Shown here: one piece after another, positions 35,101 through 41,125 of the stretch
Position numbering within the stretch: the stretch's first letter is position 1
Layout of the letters: the number at the start of each line of letters is the position of its first letter
Translations under genes and position numbers: made by a program
Notes under the pieces: model-generated
The model's input: the letters and a program-made list of their open reading frames with translations, nothing else
Told to the model about the DNA's origin: nothing
The model's database searches: none
DNA from: Longimicrobium sp.
GTDB taxonomy: Bacteria; Gemmatimonadota; Gemmatimonadetes; Longimicrobiales; Longimicrobiaceae
DNA length: 64,000 nt
Assembly: GCA_036377595.1 (NCBI GenBank)
Contig: DASUYB010000089.1
Span: 62,001-126,000 of the forward strand
Direction: 5' to 3'

Positions 35101-35259
35101 CAGGCTCACGCTCACGTCGGCCAGCGGCCGGCGGGTGGCGGCGTCGACCACGGTGCCGCGCAGGGTGTAGGCGTTCTGGGCCACCGCGGGCGCCGCCGCG
35201 GCGCCCAGCGCCAGCAGCACCGCCGCGCCGAGCAGCCGGCGCATTCGGGTTGGGGGCAT
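32197..35259 (-). CDS. SusC/RagA-family TonB-dependent transporter
   Basis: This 1020-residue outer-membrane receptor has a signal peptide (1-28, ending PAVAQ). A carboxypeptidase-regulatory-like domain follows (YTLRGTVVDAATRRPLADVS), then the plug domain with VDQALQGKITGAVISQNTGQ, SIRLRGTNSILGGSEPLIVIDGVLVDN and IERVEVLKGASAAALYGSRANAGVI. A 22-strand barrel region ends WSVGLGFDF, with the terminal phenylalanine expected of outer-membrane barrels. It imports a ligand using TonB energy together with the SusD lipoprotein. AGGAGAACGCAG precedes the ATG at 35257-35259; longer upstream frames have no signal peptide. There is no anti-sigma/ECF pair alongside, so its regulation is not evident. Confidence 0.95.
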   Translation of the reverse strand: MPPTRMRRLLGAAVLLALGAAAAPAVAQNAYTLRGTVVDAATRRPLADVSVSLRGTQARTTTNATGQYTLVASVSSGAYTVVAAQLGRGQGTSTVTLGAERAVEVQPITLQETALQLEGIVATGTGAPTERREVGNVVASVSGEAVNRAPGANAVDQALQGKITGAVISQNTGQPGGGVSIRLRGTNSILGGSEPLIVIDGVLVDNGSDALVGLGANAGRGNAAISNRLSDIPPSDIERVEVLKGASAAALYGSRANAGVIQIFTKRGRPGRPSVSFRTEASAASTGARLPLNMVPIANRADSIAAGGAIRVGAPVQRFDYQDQLFRTGYGTINDLAISGGSESGTQYYLSGNWTQSQGIFESTGYDRAGVRARLNQRLSDLFEVGATLSYLHTRSDLVPEGEQTQGVLTSVLFTPPYFNPAFDPSTARYPYSPVIGTNPLDVIANWMARTDVNRFLGSAQASFTPVQNLTLTALLGMDQGNEQDTYFQPPLSTSTGFTGLIQNPVRDVRRINSDLTGNYELGLRPGMRLTSTLGMRYTSDRVNTIAASASNLPPGGTTLIGATQSVSQGITELRTLGGFLQERLSLRDRLFITAGLNREASSAFGSNQRWQTFRRLGASYNLSDEPFFADSRFGNVFSTLRLRAAWGETGAQPPSPYASQTTYLNVSYNGLPGLRPNVSAPNPDLKPEFQHEWEAGFEAGFLKDRASVEFTYYDKTTRDLVLSVPQALTTGFSSQLQNIGTLRNRGVEITLSTVNVQGSRFGWTSRLGYAANRNRIQKLNAASDTLIFDYLNAVIEGQPIGVFFGAYYPRDANGNIILAGPRNAGGFWLPGPRVPSRARGFNAARGDSSTILRKVIGDPNPDFTASFQNTFTFGPNLELSVLLDGRFGNDVANFTRRSGDFFGSSANAGIESRGDTVAGTFTRNADRNLLYEEFIEDGTFVKLREVALQFRFDQPWVRRFTGAHGAWLRLAGRNLHTWTSYSGMDPEINLFAASTVSRGVDFATTPIPRTWSVGLGFDF

Positions 35260-35450
35260 CTGCGTTCTCCTGCTGATGCGTGGATCGGGAAGGCCCGTCC
35301 GGTGGATGTCCGCGAACGGGGTGGGAGACGAGGGGAACGCGCGGGGCGGCGGACGGGCCGCCGGTCCGCGCCGGGTGTGCGATGAATGGATGTTTGTATA
35401 CGCGCGGGCGCCGTCCCCCCGCAAGGATTGACAACTTCACCGGAGAAGAC

Positions 35451-35489
35451 GAGGAGGGCGCGGGGGATCGTGTCCCCCGCGCCCTCCTC
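35451..35489 (-). terminator. Perfect 17-bp hairpin terminator
   Basis: GAGGAGGGCGCGGGGGA (35451-35467) and its exact complement (35473-35489) enclose a 5-base loop. It lies 30 bases beyond the HD-GYP stop on the minus strand and 190 bases before the SusC start, insulating the two. Confidence 0.85.
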
Positions 35490-35519
35490 GCTTCTCTGGC
35501 CGTCGCCGTCGATGGATCG

Positions 35520-36323
35520 CTATCCCCCGGCCGACACCTCCGCCGACACCTCGCGGATGACCGCCTCGGTCGGGTTGGGGTGCCGGAGATGGCGGCGCTC
35601 TTCGTCGAGCCCCTCTCGCGCGATCTCCGTCCAGCGCGCCAGCACCGCCGGGCTCTCGACCAGCTCCACGAGATGGGGATCGAACTGCCGGCCGGCGCCC
35701 TCGTCCAGCTTCTCCAGCGCCTCCTCCACCGGCATGGCGTCCTTGTAGGTGCGCGGCTGCGTCATCGCGTCGAACACGTCGGCCACGGTGATGATGCGCG
35801 CCGCCAGCGGGATCCGCTCGCCCGCCAGGCCGTTGGGATAGCCGCTGCCGTCCCAGCACTCGTGGTGGCTGCCCACGATGCGCTGCAGCCCGGGGTGCAT
35901 CTCCTCCAGCGGCGCCAGGATCGCCGCGCTCTGGTGGGGATGGTGCTTGATCTCGGCCCGCTGTGCCTCGTTCAGCCGCTTGCGCGAGTGCACGATCACG
36001 AAGAAGCGGTCGTCGATCTTCCCCATGTCGTGCAGCAGCGCGCCGACGCGCAGCGTGGCCATTTCGTCGCGCGACAGGCCGCCGCACGCCTGGGCCAGCG
36101 CGAAGCTGAGGTCGGCCACGCGCCGGCTGTGCCGCGCGGTCACGGGGTCGTCGGCGGTCAGCGCGTTGAGGAGCAGGTCCACGAGCTTGCGGTGCATCAG
36201 CCGCGTGGTGCGCTCGCGCCGCGCCGCGTCGAGCGCCCAGCCGATGCCCACGAGCCCGGCTGTGGCGAGCGCGGCGCTCGCGAGGGCCGCCGCCTGGCGC
36301 CTGTTGCCCGGGAGAATTGCCAT
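35520..36323 (-). CDS. HD-GYP domain phosphohydrolase, membrane-anchored
   Basis: This 267-residue protein has a single N-terminal hydrophobic helix (about 10-30, ALASAALATAGLVGIGWAL) and a cytoplasmic HD-GYP domain. The domain shows TARHSRRVADLSFALAQA, LLHDMGKIDDRFFVI (the HD pair), HHPHQSAAIL, SHHECWDGSGYPNGLAGERIPL (the H-x-x-x-D-G-x-GYP motif, here G-Y-P) and ARIITVADVFDAMTQPR. Proteins of this type hydrolyse cyclic di-GMP or related second messengers; the metal ligands all appear present. The ATG at 36321-36323 gives a reasonable anchor; a longer upstream frame is not hydrophobic and not conserved. Confidence 0.9.
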   Translation of the reverse strand: MAILPGNRRQAAALASAALATAGLVGIGWALDAARRERTTRLMHRKLVDLLLNALTADDPVTARHSRRVADLSFALAQACGGLSRDEMATLRVGALLHDMGKIDDRFFVIVHSRKRLNEAQRAEIKHHPHQSAAILAPLEEMHPGLQRIVGSHHECWDGSGYPNGLAGERIPLAARIITVADVFDAMTQPRTYKDAMPVEEALEKLDEGAGRQFDPHLVELVESPAVLARWTEIAREGLDEERRHLRHPNPTEAVIREVSAEVSAGG

Positions 36324-36519
36324 TGTCGCAGTCGGGGTGGTCGCAAGTCCCTGAATCGCAAGTAGATGCCCGCACCTGCACAACGTACGCCACGGCTTTG
36401 TGGATGCTCGTTCCCGCGCCCTTTCAGGCCACCGTGAGCACGCAAACCGGACACACTTGCGCAACCTCGGCCCGACGTTTAGGTTGAACGAAGTAGACCG
36501 CCGCGCAAGGAGGAACGAA

Positions 36520-36720
36520 GTGATCAGCCTGATGCCCCGGAGGGAGCGCCGGATTGTGGACCAGCTGGTCCGGGTCGCCGGCAGCGAAGGGGCCTTCGAA
36601 GCCGCGATCCACGAGACGCGCCGGCGCGTTGGGCGTACGCCGCAAGCAGCCGAAGTGCTGTTGACGATCCTGAGGAAGAGAGAGCGAGAACTGGAGCGAC
36701 AGATCGCAGCTGGTGGCTGA
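36520..36720 (+). CDS. Small helical protein of unknown function
   Basis: This 66-residue protein starts at a GTG six bases after a strong AAGGAGG site. It is predicted to be all-helical and highly charged (MPRRERRIVDQLVRVAGSEG, ETRRRVGRTPQAAEVLLTIL, KRERELERQIAAGG). There are no cysteines, no signal peptide and no known motif. The strong ribosome binding site and a codon pattern like its neighbours support a real gene. A longer frame from 36400 lacks a ribosome binding site. It lies 84 bases before the membrane protein gene on the same strand. Confidence 0.6.
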   Translation: MISLMPRRERRIVDQLVRVAGSEGAFEAAIHETRRRVGRTPQAAEVLLTILRKRERELERQIAAGG

Positions 36721-36804
36721 CTCCCTGGCGGCGGCTTCCACGAGCGCCCGGCGGCCGACCCGGCTGCCGGGCGCTTACTCATTCATCCCGGCTCCGACCT
36801 CACG

Positions 36805-37797
36805 ATGCCTTCGATCGCGTGGTCCACCGTTGCAGTGCTGGCGCTGCTACTGCCCGGGTTCCTGTTCTTTACCGGGCTGAACACGCCCGAGGGGTTCTCC
36901 CGCGACCTGGCTCCCCGCAATCCGCTGGGGACGCTCTCCGCCGTGGTTCTCGTTTCGTTCGTGACACACTCGGTCTTCACCGCAATTTCCGCGATGACGG
37001 GGGTTGGCGTGGACTGGGCGGCCGCACTCTCGGTGGTCCAGCTCTCACCGCCGTCCGGGCCCGTTGCGGCTGCGCGTGCCTTCGCAGAACACCCGTGGCG
37101 CGTGACGACCTACATCGTCATGAGCTCTGCCGCCGGGCTGGTGTGCGGAGCGGCGGCGGGAATGCTCGTGGTCGGAGTGAAGCTGCGCGGAAAATCGTGT
37201 GCGCCGCTTCGATTCCTGGCACAACATCGCTGGGTGTACGAACTCGATCCCGGCCGGGCGGAGACGATCCGCTACGTCCACGTGCTCGCGGACCTCGGGT
37301 ACGACGGCCGCCATGTCCTCTATCGCGGCCGCCTTGAAGGCTTCGGGATCAACTCCGACGGTGCGTTCGCCTACCTGCTCATTTCCGGCGCCCAGCAGCG
37401 ATTTCTTCGTCTCGACCACAAAGACATGCCCGGCGGAGCCGTGCCGCATACCGGCCCACTGGAAGCGATCGGCGGCGGCTCCTCCGACCCCGCTCACCTG
37501 GTGATCGCCGGTGCCGCGATCAAGAACGTCGTGTTCCAGGGGATGAATGTGGGTAACCTCCGAAGAACCAGCCCCGCCATAGAGCGGGCCGCACGACTCG
37601 AAGCGAAGGCGCATGGGGGAGCGATCGATCCCGCTGGAGAGCTCGCGAAGATCCGGGCAATCATTCGCGAGGTCGCCGCTTCGCTTCCGGAGAATGGCGA
37701 GGCGGCGCCCACATCGGCCGAGGAGGCTGGATGCCCCGATTCCGGCCCGTCCATTGGCAACGCGGATGAACCTGCGGCGCGCGAGGACGGACTCTGA
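36805..37797 (+). CDS. Membrane protein with cytoplasmic domain, possibly DUF6338-like
   Basis: This 330-residue protein has three hydrophobic helices at about residues 5-24 (WSTVAVLALLLPGFLFFTGL), 42-62 and 103-127 (TYIVMSSAAGLVCGAAAGMLVVGV). A soluble domain of about 200 residues follows, with beta strands RYVHVLADLGYDGRHVLYRG and FAYLLISGAQQRFLRL, and a charged tail. The order P-G-F-x-F near the first helix and a strand-rich C-terminal half resemble the DUF6338 family, but the match is by eye only. No function is known. It is somewhat less GC-rich than its neighbours. Confidence 0.55.
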   Translation: MPSIAWSTVAVLALLLPGFLFFTGLNTPEGFSRDLAPRNPLGTLSAVVLVSFVTHSVFTAISAMTGVGVDWAAALSVVQLSPPSGPVAAARAFAEHPWRVTTYIVMSSAAGLVCGAAAGMLVVGVKLRGKSCAPLRFLAQHRWVYELDPGRAETIRYVHVLADLGYDGRHVLYRGRLEGFGINSDGAFAYLLISGAQQRFLRLDHKDMPGGAVPHTGPLEAIGGGSSDPAHLVIAGAAIKNVVFQGMNVGNLRRTSPAIERAARLEAKAHGGAIDPAGELAKIRAIIREVAASLPENGEAAPTSAEEAGCPDSGPSIGNADEPAAREDGL

Positions 37798-37973
37798 ACC
37801 CGAGCGGCGGTCGAACGAAGCTGGCGCGCGTCATCGTTGCGACGGCGGATAAGGCGCGTTAGCGTGGCGGGTGATCCCACCATCCGCAGGTCGGCGGCGG
37901 CCCACCTCCCGCCGGGTGCGCGGCGCCCGCTACGGGGCGGGCGCGGTCTTTCCCATCTGCCGCGAGGTGAGCG

Positions 37974-38153
37974 ATGAACGACAAGCTGAGGCTGGATCCC
38001 GACGCGCTGCGCGTGGAGAGCTTCGCCGCGCAGGCGACACCCACCGCGCGCGGAACGGTGCGCGCGAACGAGGAGGCCACGCAGAACATCTCCTGCCGCA
38101 CCTTCTGCTTCACCACGCCCTGCTGTCCGGAAACGGTCACCTGCCCCGCGTGA
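37974..38153 (+). CDS. Second lanthipeptide-like (pinensin-type) precursor peptide
   Basis: This 59-residue peptide begins MNDKLRLDPDALRVESFAAQ, matching the L-x-L-x-x-D-x-L-x-V-E-S-F leader of the peptide at 529-792 and of pinensin-type precursors. The C-terminus after residue 38 is compact and Cys/Thr-rich (ISCRTFCFTTPCCPETVTCP), with cysteines at 41, 45, 50, 51 and 57 and Ser/Thr at 40, 43, 47, 48, 54 and 56, a good core for lanthionine rings. AGGTGA precedes the ATG by five bases and a perfect terminator hairpin follows 18 bases after the stop, so it is a single-gene unit. No modifying enzyme is nearby. Confidence 0.78.
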   Translation: MNDKLRLDPDALRVESFAAQATPTARGTVRANEEATQNISCRTFCFTTPCCPETVTCPA

Positions 38154-38170
38154 GCGGGTGACGCGAAGCA

Positions 38171-38203
38171 CGCGGGCCCGGGCCTCCACCGCCCGGGCCC
38201 GCG
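38171..38203 (+). terminator. Perfect hairpin terminator of the small peptide gene
   Basis: CGCGGGCCCGGGC (38171-38183) and its exact complement (38191-38203) enclose a 7-base loop and are followed by ATTTCGT. Confidence 0.85.
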
Positions 38204-38272
38204 ATTTCGTGCACGAAGGTTGCGGCTCGCGGGAGCCGACATCCCCATCACCCCTTGCCGGAGGAAATCCCG

Positions 38273-38563
38273 ATGCGGAAGACCCTCGCGTTCGTCGCCC
38301 TGCTGGCGCTGTGCGCCGCCCCTGCCGCCGCGCAGCAGTCCGGCCCCGCCGCGCCGCCGGAGCCCGTGGCCGCCGCCGCCAACGAGCAGCCGGCGCAGGC
38401 CCCCGCGCCCTCGCTCTTCCCCACCCGCGACGAGGTGCGGGCGCAGGTGCGCGCGGCCGAGGAGTCGCGCGGCTCGCGCGGGGCGATGGTGGAGGGCGAG
38501 TTCATCGCCCTCGTCCTCGCGATCATCGTGGGCATCGTCATCGCCGCGGTGGTCCTGGACTGA
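38273..38563 (+). CDS. Small secreted or membrane-anchored protein of unknown function
   Basis: This 96-residue protein has GGAGG ten bases upstream. It has a signal peptide (1-21, ending APAAAQQ), a Pro/Ala-rich linker and a short charged helix (RDEVRAQVRAAEESRGSRG). A C-terminal transmembrane helix FIALVLAIIVGIVIAAVVLD runs to the end of the protein. The layout suggests a small inner-membrane protein with a periplasmic N-terminal part. I do not recognise the family. It lies just downstream of the lanthipeptide-like gene but beyond its terminator. Confidence 0.6.
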   Translation: MRKTLAFVALLALCAAPAAAQQSGPAAPPEPVAAAANEQPAQAPAPSLFPTRDEVRAQVRAAEESRGSRGAMVEGEFIALVLAIIVGIVIAAVVLD

Positions 38564-38640
38564 TTCGCCCGACACCCGCGGAGATCGAGGAGCAGGGGAA
38601 GACCGGTCTTCCCTGCTCCCTTCCGTGCGTCACCCCAGGT

Positions 38641-38815
38641 CCGGGTGAAGCATGGGCGCGTCCGACCGAATCTCGTGCTGCCGCGATGATAGATCCTTCG
38701 GCCTGCAAAACTCTTGCAGGGACGCTGATTACGGTCTGGCCGGCCTCAGGATGACGTCAGCGTGGTATCGGGCTGGGTGCATCAACCACATGCCCGGATT
38801 TCGTATCAACTCCAG
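38641..38815. repeat. Dispersed repeat, copy 1 of the GATCCTTCGGCCTGC family
   Basis: The core reads GATAGATCCTTCGGCCTGCA, then a short CTTGCAGG part, then GGCCGGCCTCAGGATGACGT. Near-identical copies lie at 40800-40955, 45722-45895 and 58436-58597, and an inverted one at 58319-58395. The 3' end overlaps the stop of the AhpD-like gene on the other strand. Confidence 0.85.
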
Positions 38816-39264
38816 CTCAGCCCCGCCACCTGGCGCGTGGCCACGTTCAGGCGGTTCCACACGTTGATGGTGGCGATGGAGAGGAGGAGCGACGCCAGCC
38901 CCTGCTCGTCGTAGTGGCGCGCCGCCTCGTTCCACACCTCGTCGGGCACCGGGTCGGCGCGGTCACCGATGCGCGTCACCGCCTCGGTGAGCGCCAGCGC
39001 GGCGCGCTCGGCGTCGCTGTAGTAGGGCGCGTCGCGCCACCCGGCCAGCGCGAACAGGCGCTCGTCCGTCTCCCCCGCCTTCCGCATCATCCGCGGATGC
39101 TGGTCCAGGCAGACCGCGCAGCCGTTGATCTGGCTGGCGCGCAGGTGCACCAGCCCCATCGTCTTCACCGGCACGCCTCCCTTCTCCGACGCCACGTTGA
39201 GCGCCTGCAGCGCCTTCAGCGCCTCGGGAACCAACACCGCCGGGTTGCTCATGCGTGCTTCCAT
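38806..39264 (-). CDS. Carboxymuconolactone decarboxylase family (AhpD-like) protein
   Basis: This 152-residue helical protein has the redox/active-site motif INGCAVCLDQHPRMMRKAGE (C-x-x-C...H, about 46-65), typical of the alkylhydroperoxidase AhpD core. The later FALAGWRDAPYYSDAERAAL and ATINVWNRLNVATRQ segments are conserved in the ECF41-linked branch. These proteins are thought to handle peroxides or related oxidants. It is transcribed divergently from an ECF sigma factor gene, the classic ECF41 arrangement, and an ECF-type promoter (39386-39412, reading leftwards) precedes it. The start at 39264 follows GGGAGAAACGAGCG. Confidence 0.9.
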   Translation of the reverse strand: MEARMSNPAVLVPEALKALQALNVASEKGGVPVKTMGLVHLRASQINGCAVCLDQHPRMMRKAGETDERLFALAGWRDAPYYSDAERAALALTEAVTRIGDRADPVPDEVWNEAARHYDEQGLASLLLSIATINVWNRLNVATRQVAGLSWS

Positions 39265-39350
39265 CGCTCGTTTCTCCCTGATCTCCAGTGTTCGCTTGCC
39301 GGCCCGGTCATTCGGGCTCGATCCGACGACGCGGCCGGCCGAATCCCCTT

Positions 39351-39377
39351 CGTCACATCGGCCGCGTTCCGTTCGTC
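39351..39377 (+). promoter_or_regulatory. ECF41-type promoter for the sigma factor gene
   Basis: CGTCACA (39351-39357), exactly 16 bases, then CGTC (39374-39377). The ECF41 consensus is TGTCACA-16-CGTC, so this matches at 10 of 11 positions. The sigma gene starts 37 bases downstream. Confidence 0.75.
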
Positions 39378-39385
39378 AGAGCGTT

Positions 39386-39412
39386 GACGGAACGCGAACC
39401 GGAAACGTGACC
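39386..39412 (-). promoter_or_regulatory. ECF41-type promoter for the AhpD-like gene
   Basis: On the minus strand GGTCACG (39406-39412), 16 bases, then CGTC (39386-39389). It matches the ECF41 pattern at nine positions with the correct spacer. It overlaps the sigma gene's 5' leader, so the two promoters are divergent and interleaved. Confidence 0.65.
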
Positions 39413-39413
39413 G

Positions 39414-40280
39414 ATGACCGAGACCGACTGGCTAGCACGGCGATTCGAGGCCAACCGCACGCACCTGCGGGCGGTGGCGTACCGGATGCTCGGCTCCGCG
39501 GCCGAGGCCGACGACGCCGTGCAGGAGGCGTGGCTGCGCCTGGCCCGCGCCGACACGAGCGGGGTGGAGAACCTGGGGGGATGGCTGACGACGGTGGTGG
39601 CGCGCGTCTGCCTTGACATGCTGCGCACCCGCCGGTCGCGCGGAGAGGAATCGCTGGACGCCGCGCCGGGTGATGCGATCGGCCGCGGCGGCGGGGCCGA
39701 TCCCGAGCGCGAGGCGCTGCTGGCGGACTCGGTCGGCCTCGCGCTGCTGGTGGTGCTGCAGAAGCTGGCGCCCGCCGAGCGCGTGGCCTTCGTGCTGCAC
39801 GACATGTTCGACCTGCCGTTCGACGAGATCGCGCCGATCGTCGGCCGCACGCCCACGGCGGCGCGGCAGCTGGCCAGCCGCGCGCGACGCCGCGTGCGGG
39901 GCGCGGACGCGGCGCCGGACCGCGCGCGCCAGCAGGAGATCGTGAAGGCGTTCCTCGCCGCGTCGCGCGGCGGCGACCTGGAGGCGCTGCTGGCGGTGCT
40001 CGACCCCGACGTCGTCTTCCGCGCCGACCGCGTGGCGGCGGCGATGGGCGGACACGGAGAGCTGCGCGGCGCCGCGGCGGTGGCGGCCACGTTCAAGGGC
40101 CGCGCAAGGGCAGCCCGCCCGGCGCTCGTCGGCGACGGCGTGGGCCTCGCCGTGGTCGTTGGCGGCGAGCTGCGCATCGTGCTCGCGACAACCATCGCCG
40201 GCGGGAAGATCGTGGGGATCGATGCCATCGCCGACCCCGAACGCCTGCGCGCGCTCGATCTCACGATCCTCGACGAGTGA
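39414..40280 (+). CDS. ECF-type RNA polymerase sigma factor with SnoaL-like C-terminal domain (ECF41/SigJ type)
   Basis: This 288-residue sigma factor has a region 2 DNA-melting part (HLRAVAYRMLGSAAEADDAVQEAWLRLAR) and a region 4 helix-turn-helix (LAPAERVAFVLHDMFDLPFDEIAPIVGRTPTAARQLASRARRR). A C-terminal extension of about 110 residues (EIVKAFLAASRGGDLEALLAVLDPDVVFRAD) folds like SnoaL/NTF2. In ECF41 and SigJ proteins this extension modulates activity and replaces an anti-sigma factor. The canonical DGGGR-like motif is not clearly present. The gene is divergent from the AhpD-like gene and both have matching ECF41-type promoters, so autoregulation is strongly suggested. Its stop codon touches the first unit of the 177-bp tandem repeats. 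Confidence 0.92.
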   Translation: MTETDWLARRFEANRTHLRAVAYRMLGSAAEADDAVQEAWLRLARADTSGVENLGGWLTTVVARVCLDMLRTRRSRGEESLDAAPGDAIGRGGGADPEREALLADSVGLALLVVLQKLAPAERVAFVLHDMFDLPFDEIAPIVGRTPTAARQLASRARRRVRGADAAPDRARQQEIVKAFLAASRGGDLEALLAVLDPDVVFRADRVAAAMGGHGELRGAAAVAATFKGRARAARPALVGDGVGLAVVVGGELRIVLATTIAGGKIVGIDAIADPERLRALDLTILDE

Positions 40281-40797
40281 TCGGGATACGGAGCCGACTG
40301 CGTGTGTTCGAGTGCCGCCGGGGAGTGAAACTGACGGCGATCAGGTGGGTGCGAAGTTGATGACGGCCCGTCCCGCACGCTTCGAAGTGGGGATGGGTTG
40401 TCCTCCGAGCGGCGAAAGATACTTAAGCGAATGCTTACCTATCGGGTGACGAGGTGATCGAGGATGCGGCGCCGACTGCGTCTGTTCGAGTGCCACCGTG
40501 GATTGAAACTGACGGCGATCAGGTGGGTGCGCCGTCGATGACGGCCCGTCCCGCATGCTTGGAAGTGGGGATGGGTTGTCCTTTAAACGGCGAACGATAC
40601 TTAAGCGAATGCTTAACTATCGGGTGACGAGGTGATCGGGGATACGGAGCGACACCGTCTCTTCGCATGTCGCCGGGGATTGAAATTGACGATCGGGTGG
40701 GTGCGAAGTCGATGACGGCCCGCCGCACGCTTCGAAGTGGAGATGGGTTGTCTTCTGAGCGGCGAACGATACTTAAGTGAATGCTTAACTATCGGGG
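40280..40797. repeat. Three tandem ~177-bp repeats resembling an ArsR promoter region
   Basis: Three direct repeats of 176-178 bases start near 40280, 40456 and 40633. Each has CTGACGGCGATCAGG-like and GATGACGGCCCG parts, a TTGTCC/GATACT promoter-like pair, and an inverted repeat TTAAG-n6-CTTAA (40423-40438 with CTTAC, 40601-40616, 40773-40788). Each ends ATGCTTAACTATCGG (CTTACCTAT in the first copy), the first four codons (M-L-N-Y) of the ArsR gene at 42777 but nothing more of it. A fourth, diverged copy at 42661-42790 actually leads into that gene. No other gene is present in this 845-base intergenic region. Confidence 0.85.
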
Positions 40798-40799
40798 GT

Positions 40800-40955
40800 A
40801 ATAGGATTCGGTGCGTGCGACTGAATCGCGTGCTGCCGCGGTTATAGATAGATCCTTCGGCCTGCACGCGCTTGCGCCGACGCTGATTACAGTCTGGCCG
40901 GCCTCAGACTCAGGATGACGTCGGCGGTGGGATCGGTGTGGGGGCATCGACCTCC
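40800..40955. repeat. Dispersed repeat, copy 2 of the GATCCTTCGGCCTGC family
   Basis: It directly follows the third tandem unit and shares AGATAGATCCTTCGGCCTGC and GTCTGGCCGGCCTCAG with the other copies. A TCAGAC duplication lies inside the terminal CCTCAGGATGACG motif. Confidence 0.8.
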
Positions 40956-41066
40956 CGTCCAGCACCGGGGACAGCGGACACAAACGGATGCCCTCCCGGT
41001 ACCGACCCCCCTGATGACGCAGTTGGCGATCTTTGCGGCCGCGCTGCCGGCGGCGGTGCAGCGAAA

Positions 41067-41097
41067 GCCGGTCCCGGGAGCAGCTCCCGGAGACCGG
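41067..41097 (-). terminator. Hairpin terminator of the sugar dehydrogenase gene
   Basis: GCCGGTCCCGGGAG and CTCCCGGAGACCGGC pair with one internal mismatch, 29 bases beyond the stop on the minus strand. Confidence 0.7.
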
Positions 41098-41125
41098 CCT
41101 CTCGTTCACGCCGCCGCGATCGCGC

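Noticed and set aside
40280-40797. CRISPR-like or structural RNA repeat array
   Set aside because: The ~177-base units are contiguous and contain a promoter, operator and the first ArsR codons; no spacer organisation.
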